Of a stretch of 32,362 nt of DNA, positions 8,203 through 15,939 are shown piece after piece. A program made the translations under genes and the position numbers. The notes beneath the pieces were generated by a model. It searched no databases. It was not told where the DNA came from and saw nothing but the letters and a program-made list of their open reading frames with translations. This stretch comes from Gammaproteobacteria bacterium (lineage in GTDB: Bacteria; Pseudomonadota; Gammaproteobacteria; Steroidobacterales; Steroidobacteraceae): assembly GCA_003134045.1 (NCBI GenBank), contig PLAH01000044.1:12295-44656 (forward strand), read 5' to 3'. The stretch's first letter is position 1. The number at the start of each line of letters is the position of its first letter.

Positions 8203-10812
8203 ATGAATTCAAATTCGAAACTGTCGTATGCGATCGCAGCCATATTGAGCGGCGCACCGATGGGATTGTCGTACGCGGCCGACGCGCTCGACGCTAGCGA
8301 TTCCGACAGCATTCAAGAGATCACCGTGACCGCGCAGCGGCGCGACGAGTCGATCCAGAACGTGCCGATCACGATTCAGGCGATCACCGGGAGCCAGTTG
8401 AAGGATCTGAGCCTCTCGACCTTCGACGACGTGGTCAAGTATCTGCCGAACGTGACCTTCCCGACGAACGGTCCCGGCCAGGGCAATATCTACATGCGCG
8501 GCCTGAGCACCGGCTTCGCCGGCGGCCAGTCGAGCGCCACCATCGCGCCGTTCCCGAACGTGGCGGTGTACTTGGACGATGAGTCCATGCAGTTTCCCGC
8601 GCGCAACCTCGACATCTACATGGTCGATATGGAGCGTCTCGAGGTGCTGGAGGGCCCGCAGGGCACGCTGTTCGGCGGCGGCGCCGAGGCCGGCGCCGTG
8701 CGTTACATCACCAACAAACCCAAGCTCGACGTGACCGAAGGCAATGTGGAAGCGAGCTACGGCACCACGGCCGGCGGCGACAACAACAGCAGCGTCAATG
8801 CGACGTTGAACCTGCCCCTGATCGCGGACACTCTGGCGGTGCGCGCGGTGGTGTACGACGATCAGCGCGGCGGCTATATCGACAATGTGCCGAGCACCTT
8901 CACCCGTAAGAACACCGATCTTGGGGCCGGCTCCCTCGGCGTTCCCCCGGGCAGCCCGGTGGGCAACAACTTCAATCTCGCGCAGGACAACTTCAACCCG
9001 GTCACCTATTCCGGGTTCCGGCTGTCCGCGCTGTACAAGATCAACGAGGATTGGAACGCCCTGATATCGCAAAGCTACCAGGACATGCACTCGGAAGGCG
9101 ACTTCTCGCAGTATCCCACCGGCTCGGACGGCCAGACCTTGGGCAGGGACCAGATTACGGCCTTCTCTCCGGCGTACGACAAGGACCACTACGAAAATAC
9201 CGCCTTGACGGTCAACGGCAAGATCGGACCGCTGAAGGCCGTCTACAGCGGATCCTATCTGGATAGACACATCGAGCAGCAGGACGATTACACCAACTAC
9301 TCGCGCAGCGCGGGCGGCTTCTACTACTCGTGCACCGGGGGCCCGGCGGGCAGCGACACATTGAATGCGGGCAAGGGGCCGGCCACCTGCTATTCGCCGG
9401 TCACGTCGTGGCACGACACGGTGCGCAACACCCATCAGAGCCACGAGCTGCGGGTGAGTACGCCGGACGATTTATTCATTCGCGGACTGGTGGGCGCGTA
9501 CTGGGAAAATTTCGAAATTCGCGACGTGATGAACTTCAACTACAAGACCATCCCCTCGTGCACGCCGGAGAATCTGACGGCGGCGCTGGCCGGCGGTCCC
9601 ACCTGCGTGGCGAACGTGGCGACGGCGCCCGGTTCGACTGCGAGCGACCCCGGCGTGCGCGGCGACACCACCGCGTTCGGCGAGGATGCGCAGCGCGGCT
9701 ACAAACAGACGGCGTTCTTCGCGTCGGTGGACTATGACCTTATTCCGAAGGTGTTGACCATCACCGGCGGTACCCGGTACTACACGTACAGCGAGTTCGA
9801 GACCGGGTCGCAGTACGGCACCGGTGAAGGCTGCGTCGACGTGCCGAACGGCGGCTGCGTCGGCGGCCAGCACAATATCGATCAGGCGAATCTGCGCAAG
9901 ACCTACAACGGCTTCAAGAGCCGCGGCAACCTGACTTGGCACGTGACGCCGGACACCATGGTGTACTACACCTACTCGCAGGGCTTCCGGCCGGGCGCAT
10001 TCAACCGCACCGTCAGCAACGTCGCCAAGGACGCGGCGGGCAATCCGCAGTTCACCAAGCCGTCGGGGTATGCGCCGGACTCGCTGACCAACCAGGAGAT
10101 CGGCTTGAAGAGCGAATTCTTCGATCACCGCCTGCAGGTCAACGTGTCCGCGTACCACATGGACTGGACCAACACGCAGGTGCTGTTCTTCAATCCGGTG
10201 GCGCTCGGCAATACCACGTTCGGCACCAATGGCCCGAACTATTCCATCCACGGTGTCGAACTGCAGTTCATCGGGCGAGTCACCGACGGCCTGACGGTGC
10301 AGGGATCGAGTTCTTACAATCACTCGAAGCAGACCAACTCGCCATGTCTCGTGGGCAACATTCCGGGCAGCCCGACCAACGGCCAGTGCATCACGGAGGT
10401 GAACGGACAGCCGTTCCCCAACCCGTTCGGCGCGGAGGGCGGCGAACCGGCGAACTCGCCGGCGCTGCAGGCCAATCTGCGCGGCCGGTACGACATGACG
10501 TTCAACGACTACAAGACTTTCCTGTCGTTCGGCGGCAATTTCGTCGGGCATTCGTACAACCAGGTGGATACGGCCACCAGCGGCGACAACGTGGCCATTC
10601 CGACGACCACGCTGCTGCGCTACGAAATGCCGTCGTATACGACGTACGACGCGGCGCTCGGGGTGTCGAAGGACAATTGGACCGCCCAGTTGTTCGGGCA
10701 GAACCTGTCCAACTCGAACGCCAGCGTGTTCACCTCGTCGGCGCAATTCATCAAATCGGAAGTGCCGCTGCGGCCGCGGGTATTGGGCGTGAAGTTCGGC
10801 TACAAGTTCTAA
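8203..10812 (+). CDS. TonB-dependent outer-membrane receptor 1
   Basis: An 869-residue receptor. The signal peptide is short (cleavage likely near SYA-A, residues 24-26). A TonB box and plug start at IQEITVTAQRRDESIQNVPI (about residues 37-56), the plug runs to about residue 170 (LEGPQGTLFGGGAEAGAVRYIT), and a 22-strand-type barrel ends in the aromatic C-terminus FGYKF required for Bam-dependent assembly. Paired Cys residues in barrel loops (for example CTGG and ATCYSP) could form extracellular disulfides. AAAGGA lies 12 bases upstream of the ATG. A strong intrinsic terminator follows at 10862. It takes up an unknown ligand across the outer membrane using TonB/ExbBD, which is not encoded here. 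It is clearly paralogous to the next receptor, sharing long blocks in signal peptide, plug and barrel. Confidence 0.95.
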   Translation: MNSNSKLSYAIAAILSGAPMGLSYAADALDASDSDSIQEITVTAQRRDESIQNVPITIQAITGSQLKDLSLSTFDDVVKYLPNVTFPTNGPGQGNIYMRGLSTGFAGGQSSATIAPFPNVAVYLDDESMQFPARNLDIYMVDMERLEVLEGPQGTLFGGGAEAGAVRYITNKPKLDVTEGNVEASYGTTAGGDNNSSVNATLNLPLIADTLAVRAVVYDDQRGGYIDNVPSTFTRKNTDLGAGSLGVPPGSPVGNNFNLAQDNFNPVTYSGFRLSALYKINEDWNALISQSYQDMHSEGDFSQYPTGSDGQTLGRDQITAFSPAYDKDHYENTALTVNGKIGPLKAVYSGSYLDRHIEQQDDYTNYSRSAGGFYYSCTGGPAGSDTLNAGKGPATCYSPVTSWHDTVRNTHQSHELRVSTPDDLFIRGLVGAYWENFEIRDVMNFNYKTIPSCTPENLTAALAGGPTCVANVATAPGSTASDPGVRGDTTAFGEDAQRGYKQTAFFASVDYDLIPKVLTITGGTRYYTYSEFETGSQYGTGEGCVDVPNGGCVGGQHNIDQANLRKTYNGFKSRGNLTWHVTPDTMVYYTYSQGFRPGAFNRTVSNVAKDAAGNPQFTKPSGYAPDSLTNQEIGLKSEFFDHRLQVNVSAYHMDWTNTQVLFFNPVALGNTTFGTNGPNYSIHGVELQFIGRVTDGLTVQGSSSYNHSKQTNSPCLVGNIPGSPTNGQCITEVNGQPFPNPFGAEGGEPANSPALQANLRGRYDMTFNDYKTFLSFGGNFVGHSYNQVDTATSGDNVAIPTTTLLRYEMPSYTTYDAALGVSKDNWTAQLFGQNLSNSNASVFTSSAQFIKSEVPLRPRVLGVKFGYKF

Positions 10813-10861
10813 TCGTAGCCTAAGGCCGCGCGACCGATATCGGTCGGCAGCCGTAGAACGG

Positions 10862-10887
10862 AAGGCGGGCAACGGTGCCCGCCTTTT
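10862..10887 (+). terminator. Intrinsic terminator after TonB receptor 1
   Basis: A perfect 10-bp stem (10862-10871 with 10876-10885, AAGGCGGGCA/TGCCCGCCTT), a 4-base ACGG loop and a run of Ts form a classic rho-independent terminator 50 bases after the receptor stop. It separates the transcript of receptor 1 from receptor 2. Confidence 0.9.
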
Positions 10888-11113
10888 TGCTGCCTATCAC
10901 CCGAATGTTGCATTTTTTTGACAATAAGGGGGATCTGGTGCCTCGGGACGGGCTGTGGGCCGATCGGCTGATGCACTGAAGCAACAAAAGTCTTGTTTCT
11001 GTTGTGGCGGCCCGCGAAAACTGTTAAGAATTGTCGTGCTTTGAAAAAAATGCAAGCAATGTCGGGGGGCGTTGGCGCGATACATCAAAAATATAAGGGA
11101 AGGGATGGGACAT
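10888..11113 (+). promoter_or_regulatory. Upstream control region of TonB receptor 2
   Basis: This is the gene-free remainder of the 301-base gap between the receptors. It holds a TTGACA at 10918-10923 without a matching -10, and a pair of near-perfect inverted 14-mers: TTGCATTTTTTTGA at 10908-10921 and TGAAAAAAATGCAA at 11042-11055 (13 of 14 positions complementary). The A+T content is clearly higher than in the flanking genes. An upstream promoter for receptor 2 must lie here because a terminator precedes it; I cannot place it with confidence. Confidence 0.4.
11095..11105 (+). promoter_or_regulatory. Ribosome binding site fixing the start of TonB receptor 2
   Basis: The purine run AAGGGAAGGGA ends 8 bases before ATG 11114. 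This favours that codon over the in-frame ATG at 11072, which has no such site and would put 14 extra, partly basic residues before the signal peptide. Confidence 0.75.
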
Positions 11114-13834
11114 ATGAATTCAAATCCGAAGTTATCCTATGCGATAGCCGCGATACTGAGCGGCCTGCCGGTGGCTTTTTCGTACGCGGCGACCGCGACG
11201 GACGCCAGCGATTCCGAGGGTATCCAGGAAATCACCGTCACGGCACAGCGCCGTACGGAGTCGATCCAGGACGTGCCCATCACGATCCAGGCCATGACGG
11301 GCGAGTCCTTGAAGCAACTCAACGTCACGACGTTCGATGATTTGCTCAAATACACCCCCAACGTGACGTTCAGCGGCAACGGTCCCGGCACCGGCAACAT
11401 TTTCATGCGCGGATTGAGTTCCGGCGGCTCGGGCAACCAGTCGCAGTCCACCACGGCGCCTTTCCCGAACGTGGCGCTGTATCTCGATGACCAGTCCATG
11501 CAGTTTCCGGCCCGCAACAACGACGTCTACATGGTCGACATGGAGCGCGTCGAAGTCCTCGAAGGCCCGCAGGGCACCTTGTTCGGCGGCGGCTCCCAAG
11601 CCGGCGCCATTCGCTACATCACCAACAAGCCGAAACTGGGCGTCACCGAAGGGGACGTCAATGCCGGATACGGCGTGACGGCCGGCGGCGACCCGAACAA
11701 CAACTTGAATGCCACGCTGAACATACCGATTGGCGACAAAATCGCGCTGCGCGCGGTCATTTTCAGCGATCATCGCGGCGGCTATATTTCCAACGTTCCG
11801 GGGACCATTCAGGTGCCCTCGACCCAGGTTCCGGCTGCGCCCTACCCGCCGGGTAATCCGATCGCGACGAATGCCGGAGTCACCGGCAACAATCTCAACA
11901 CGGTGGATTACGGCGGCGGACGCCTCTCGGCGCTGTACCAGATCAACGATGACTGGAACGTGCTGATTCAGCAGAACTACCAGAACTTCCAGGCGAACGG
12001 CTACTTCACCACCGAATCCGTCGCTCCGGACGGCCAAGCCCTGGGCAAGAACGAGATATCAGCGTTCGAACCCCAGTTCGACAAGGACCATTACGAGAGC
12101 ACGGCGTGGACCCTCAACGGGAAGACCGGCGACATAGGCTCGTTTGGCGACCTGCGCATGGTGTACACCGGCAGCTACATGGTCCGTCACATCGATCAGC
12201 AGGCCGACTATTCGAACTACATGACCTCGAAACACGGTTCCTACTACGCTTGTTCCGGAGCGGGCGCAGGCTACGCTTACTTCCAGTCCAAGAAGGCGAC
12301 CACGTGCTATGCACCGGTCGGATCCTGGCGTGACCAGGTCGAGAACACCCACCAAAGTCATGAAATCCGCGTTCAGAGCTCCGATGACAACCGCATTCGC
12401 GGATTGCTCGGCGCCTACTGGGAGAAGTTCAACATCAAGGACGACATGAACTTCAACTACATGCCGATCGCGCAGTGTACGCCCGCGAATCTGGCGATTT
12501 CGCTGGCCGGCGGACCGGATTGCACCGAGGCGGTGGGGCCGGTTCCAGGTTATTACGCCACCGACCCGTCGTTACGAGAAGGGACCAACACCGCCTTCGG
12601 CGAGGATGTGCAACGCGGGTACAAGCAGCTCGCGTTCTTCGGTTCGTTCGATTTCGACATTCTTCCCAAGGTTTTGACCGCCACCTACGGCATCCGCCAC
12701 TTCCACTACGACGAGTACGAAGAGGGCTCCGAGTACTTCAGTGCGACTTCGAGCATTCTGAACGTCGCCAACGGCACCCCGTATGGCGCCAAGGGTGCCG
12801 CTGCCTACGGCTTCGGCATGAACCTGCACAAAAGCGAGAACGGCAACAAGCAGCGCTTCAATCTGACCTGGCACATCATGCCCGACTTGATGGCGTACTA
12901 CACGTATTCTCAGGGGTTCCGTCCGGGTGGGTTCAATCGCACCGGGACCAGCATCGACGGCAGCACGATTACGTACAAGGCCGTTGCGCCCTACTCCTCG
13001 ACCATCAAGAACAGCGACCAGTACTTGAAGCCCGTCGGCTACTCGTCCGACAACCTGCTCAACAACGAAGTCGGCATCAAGAGCGAATTCTTCGAGCATC
13101 GCTTGCAGGCCAATGTGTCCCTGTACAAGATGGACTGGTCGAACGTGCAGCTGCCGCTGTTCGACCCCTCCCATCTGGGCAACACCACGTTCGACGTGAA
13201 CGGGCCGACTTACGAGGTGAAGGGCGTCGAACTGCAGTTGGTCGCCAAGGTCTTCGAGGGACTGACCATTCAGGGTTCGAGCTCATGGAACAGCACCAAT
13301 CAAATCAAGGCGCCGTGCCTTGCCAGCTCGGGCACAACGGGATCGAAAAAGCTCGCGAACAACCCGACACCGGCGGGTGATTGCATCACCGTCATCGATG
13401 GCCAGGCGTACACGAATCCCTATGGCGTGTTGGACACCTCTCCGGCGTTCTCCCCGGCGATGGAATTCAACCTGCGGGCCCGATACGACTACAGTATCTT
13501 CGATTACAAGTCGTTCGTGACCATCGGTGCGAATCACATCGGCAGTCAGCGCAACGAGCCGGCGAGCTTCCCGGACGGCAATCTGGAGACCAGCGCGGGC
13601 GGGTGTCTCGTCAATGGAATCCCGAACACGACCTTGTGTAAGTACACCATGCCGGGGTATACGACCTACGATGCGGCCATCGGCGTGTCGAAGGACAGCT
13701 GGACGGCGCAGATCACGGGCAACAACATCACCAACTCGGACGCGAGCACGAACACGGCTTCGAACCAGTTCATCAAAACCGAAGTGCCGTTGCGTCCCCG
13801 GGTGATCACCGTGCAGATCGGTTATAAGTTCTAG
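11114..13834 (+). CDS. TonB-dependent outer-membrane receptor 2 (tandem paralogue)
   Basis: A 906-residue receptor with the same plan as its neighbour: signal peptide starting MNSNPKLSYAIAAILSGLP, TonB box and plug from IQEITVTAQRRTESIQDVPI, plug hallmark LEGPQGTLFGGGSQAGAIRY, and a barrel ending IGYKF. The start is set by the ribosome site at 11095-11105 and by matching receptor 1. Relative to receptor 1, the loops are longer in places (for example around the SYYACSGAGAGYAYFQ region and near the C-terminus, where an extra Cys-containing insert GGCLVNG appears). Plug and framework are strongly conserved, suggesting duplication followed by change in ligand-binding loops. It has its own upstream region and terminator, so the two copies can be expressed separately. 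The ligand is unknown. Confidence 0.95.
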   Translation: MNSNPKLSYAIAAILSGLPVAFSYAATATDASDSEGIQEITVTAQRRTESIQDVPITIQAMTGESLKQLNVTTFDDLLKYTPNVTFSGNGPGTGNIFMRGLSSGGSGNQSQSTTAPFPNVALYLDDQSMQFPARNNDVYMVDMERVEVLEGPQGTLFGGGSQAGAIRYITNKPKLGVTEGDVNAGYGVTAGGDPNNNLNATLNIPIGDKIALRAVIFSDHRGGYISNVPGTIQVPSTQVPAAPYPPGNPIATNAGVTGNNLNTVDYGGGRLSALYQINDDWNVLIQQNYQNFQANGYFTTESVAPDGQALGKNEISAFEPQFDKDHYESTAWTLNGKTGDIGSFGDLRMVYTGSYMVRHIDQQADYSNYMTSKHGSYYACSGAGAGYAYFQSKKATTCYAPVGSWRDQVENTHQSHEIRVQSSDDNRIRGLLGAYWEKFNIKDDMNFNYMPIAQCTPANLAISLAGGPDCTEAVGPVPGYYATDPSLREGTNTAFGEDVQRGYKQLAFFGSFDFDILPKVLTATYGIRHFHYDEYEEGSEYFSATSSILNVANGTPYGAKGAAAYGFGMNLHKSENGNKQRFNLTWHIMPDLMAYYTYSQGFRPGGFNRTGTSIDGSTITYKAVAPYSSTIKNSDQYLKPVGYSSDNLLNNEVGIKSEFFEHRLQANVSLYKMDWSNVQLPLFDPSHLGNTTFDVNGPTYEVKGVELQLVAKVFEGLTIQGSSSWNSTNQIKAPCLASSGTTGSKKLANNPTPAGDCITVIDGQAYTNPYGVLDTSPAFSPAMEFNLRARYDYSIFDYKSFVTIGANHIGSQRNEPASFPDGNLETSAGGCLVNGIPNTTLCKYTMPGYTTYDAAIGVSKDSWTAQITGNNITNSDASTNTASNQFIKTEVPLRPRVITVQIGYKF

Positions 13835-13857
13835 GCGGCGCCTGATCGTCATTTAGG

Positions 13858-13883
13858 CCGGCGCATGCCGGTTGCGGTAAAAT
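13858..13883 (+). promoter_or_regulatory. Possible promoter element and palindrome before the TPR-sulfotransferase genes
   Basis: A palindrome CCGGC-GCAT-GCCGG (13858-13871) is followed by TAAAAT at 13878-13883, a good -10 match; no good -35 lies at the usual distance. A transcript starting about 7 bases after the hexamer would begin inside the left arm of the terminator at 13886 and so would not form it. Confidence 0.3.
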
Positions 13884-13885
13884 TG

Positions 13886-13917
13886 GGGTGGACCTTGGGC
13901 GGTCCACCCTTTTTTTT
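13886..13917 (+). terminator. Intrinsic terminator after TonB receptor 2
   Basis: A perfect 9-bp stem GGGTGGACC/GGTCCACCC (13886-13894 with 13901-13909), a 6-base loop and eight Ts ending at 13917. It terminates receptor 2 transcription and lies only 12 bases before the chosen start codon of the sulfotransferase gene. Confidence 0.92.
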
Positions 13918-13929
13918 ATGCAGGTCACT

Positions 13930-15939
13930 ATGGACTCTCCCGGCTCCGCCGCACTGTCGATCGACGCCGAGCTCGCCGCGATGCGTGCATTGATGCGTGG
14001 CGACCAGTTCGCCGATGCACTGGCGGCGGGGGAGGCGCTATTGGCCAGGGCACCGGATCAACGCGATGCGCTGCTGCTCCGGGCCATCGCGCAGCGGTTC
14101 TTGGGCCGGATCCCGGACGCGTTGGACACCCTGGCAACCCTCGAAAAGGGTCACTCGCGCTTCAGTCGCTTGCACGAGGAACGCGGCCATTGCTTCGTCT
14201 TCATGCGCCAGGCGGACGCCGCGATCGGCGCATTTTCGTTGGCGGTGGGCCTGAATCACGCCCTGCCCAACAGTTGGTCCATGCTCGAAGGTCTCTACCG
14301 CATGACGGGGAACTTGGAAGGCCGAAATGCGGCCGCCGGGCAGGTAGCGACCTTACGCAAATTGCCATCCGAGGTGGTCACTGCGACGGGATTGTTCGCC
14401 GACGGCGACCTCGATCAGGCCGAGCGCATCATCCGCGCGTTCCTATTGAGCAAAGGTGACGACATCGAGGCCATGCGGCTCCTGGCCCGTATCGGCATCG
14501 CGCGCAAGGTGTTCGACGATCCGGAGATTCTCCTGGCGGCGGTCCTCGATCTCGCCCCCGATTATCATGCGGCGCGCGCCGAATACGCCGAAGTGCTCAT
14601 CGAATTGCACAAGTACGGCCACGCCCGCGCCCAGCTCGAACGATTGATCGCTGAGGACCCCGGACACCGGCCCTATTTCAAGAACCTCGAGGCAACCGTT
14701 GCCGTGGGTCTCGGCGAGCATGAGCGCGCCATCAGTCTGTACCGCGGATTGCTCGAGGTTACTCCCGCCGATGCGGATGCTCACTTGTCGATTGCCCATG
14801 CATTGAAGACGCTCGGACGACACGATGAGGCCGTCGCTTCGTATCGTCAGGCCGCACGCAGCCGGCTTGGATTCGGCGACGCCTATTGGAGCCTCGCCAA
14901 TCTCAAAACTTACCGTTTCACGGACACTGAGCTTGCGGCAATGAAAGCCTTCCACGCCGATGAGTCGCTGCCGCAGGTCGAGCGCTATCACCTGTGCTTC
15001 GCGCTGGCCAAAGCACTCGAGGATCGCGGCGAATTTGCCGAATCGTTTCGGTTCTACGGGGAGGGCAATGCGCTGAAACGGGCGCAGAGCAGCTACCGTC
15101 CCGAACTCATCGAACGCAACACCCGCCAGCAGATCGAGATCTGCACGCCGGAGTTGTTCATTCGGCTGCAAGGCGCCGGTGCGCCGGACCCGGATCCCAT
15201 ATTCATCATCGGGTTGCCGAGGTCGGGTTCGACCTTGTTGGAACAAATCCTCGCCTCCCACTCCCAAGTGGAGGGGACCCAGGAGTTGCCGAACGTGCAG
15301 CAGATGGCCAACAATTTGCGCGGGCGCGACCCCGATCCCAGCAACCCGCGCTATCCGCACATTCTGACCGAGATGTGCCTTAGCGAACTGCGGGCGCTCG
15401 GCGAGAAATACCTCGCCGACACGCGGGTCTATCGCACCGGCAGGCCGTATTTCATCGATAAGATGCCGAACAATTTTCGCCACCTCGGCTTGATTCGATT
15501 GATGCTGCCGCGCGCGAAAATCATCGATGCACGACGGGAGCCGCTGGCCTGTTGTTTCAGCAATTTGAAGCAGCTCTTCGCGAAGGGGCAGGAATTCACT
15601 TACAGCGTGGACGATATCTCCCGCTACTACCGCACCTACCTCGAGTTGATGCGCCACTGGAATCGGGTGCTGCCGGGATGGGTGCTGCGCGTCCAACACG
15701 AGGATCTCGTCGACGATCTCGAGTCTCATGTGCGCCGCATTTTGGATTTTTGCGGTCTGCCGTTCGAGCGATCTTGCGTCGAATTCCACAAGACGCAGCG
15801 CAGCGTGCGCACCGCAAGCTCCGAACAGGTGCGCCGACCCATCAATCGCGACGGTGTGGAGCAATGGAAGAATTTCGAACCGTGGCTCGGACCCCTGAAA
15901 GTCGCCTTGGGCGACGCCCTGACTCGTTATCGTGAATAA
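13930..15939 (+). CDS. TPR-repeat sulfotransferase 1
   Basis: A 669-residue protein with tetratricopeptide-like helical repeats over about residues 10-330 (for example the ADAHLSIAHALKTLGRHDEA unit) and a C-terminal sulfotransferase domain. The PAPS 5'-phosphosulfate loop is GLPRSGSTLLEQIL (from G428), and the 3'-phosphate site lies at ARREPLACCFS (R535-R536 to the Ser). The family (Sulfotransfer_3-like, related to tyrosylprotein sulfotransferases) moves sulfate from PAPS to an acceptor, with TPRs probably binding the partner. No signal peptide or membrane segment is seen. The GTG frame start at 13888 lies inside the terminator stem and is rejected. ATG 13930 has AGG at 13922-13924; ATG 13918 directly after the T-run is the alternative. 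It overlaps the next gene by 8 bases. Confidence 0.88.
   Translation: MDSPGSAALSIDAELAAMRALMRGDQFADALAAGEALLARAPDQRDALLLRAIAQRFLGRIPDALDTLATLEKGHSRFSRLHEERGHCFVFMRQADAAIGAFSLAVGLNHALPNSWSMLEGLYRMTGNLEGRNAAAGQVATLRKLPSEVVTATGLFADGDLDQAERIIRAFLLSKGDDIEAMRLLARIGIARKVFDDPEILLAAVLDLAPDYHAARAEYAEVLIELHKYGHARAQLERLIAEDPGHRPYFKNLEATVAVGLGEHERAISLYRGLLEVTPADADAHLSIAHALKTLGRHDEAVASYRQAARSRLGFGDAYWSLANLKTYRFTDTELAAMKAFHADESLPQVERYHLCFALAKALEDRGEFAESFRFYGEGNALKRAQSSYRPELIERNTRQQIEICTPELFIRLQGAGAPDPDPIFIIGLPRSGSTLLEQILASHSQVEGTQELPNVQQMANNLRGRDPDPSNPRYPHILTEMCLSELRALGEKYLADTRVYRTGRPYFIDKMPNNFRHLGLIRLMLPRAKIIDARREPLACCFSNLKQLFAKGQEFTYSVDDISRYYRTYLELMRHWNRVLPGWVLRVQHEDLVDDLESHVRRILDFCGLPFERSCVEFHKTQRSVRTASSEQVRRPINRDGVEQWKNFEPWLGPLKVALGDALTRYRE

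Noticed and set aside
10918..10946. TTGACA as the -35 of the receptor 2 promoter
   Set aside because: The sequence 17 bases downstream (CCTCGG) is not a -10, and the hexamer lies partly within the inverted 14-mer.
13888..13929. Longer N-terminus of TPR-sulfotransferase 1 from GTG 13888
   Set aside because: The extra codons are the terminator hairpin and its T-run (translating as a Leu-Phe-Phe stretch); there is no ribosome site before the GTG.
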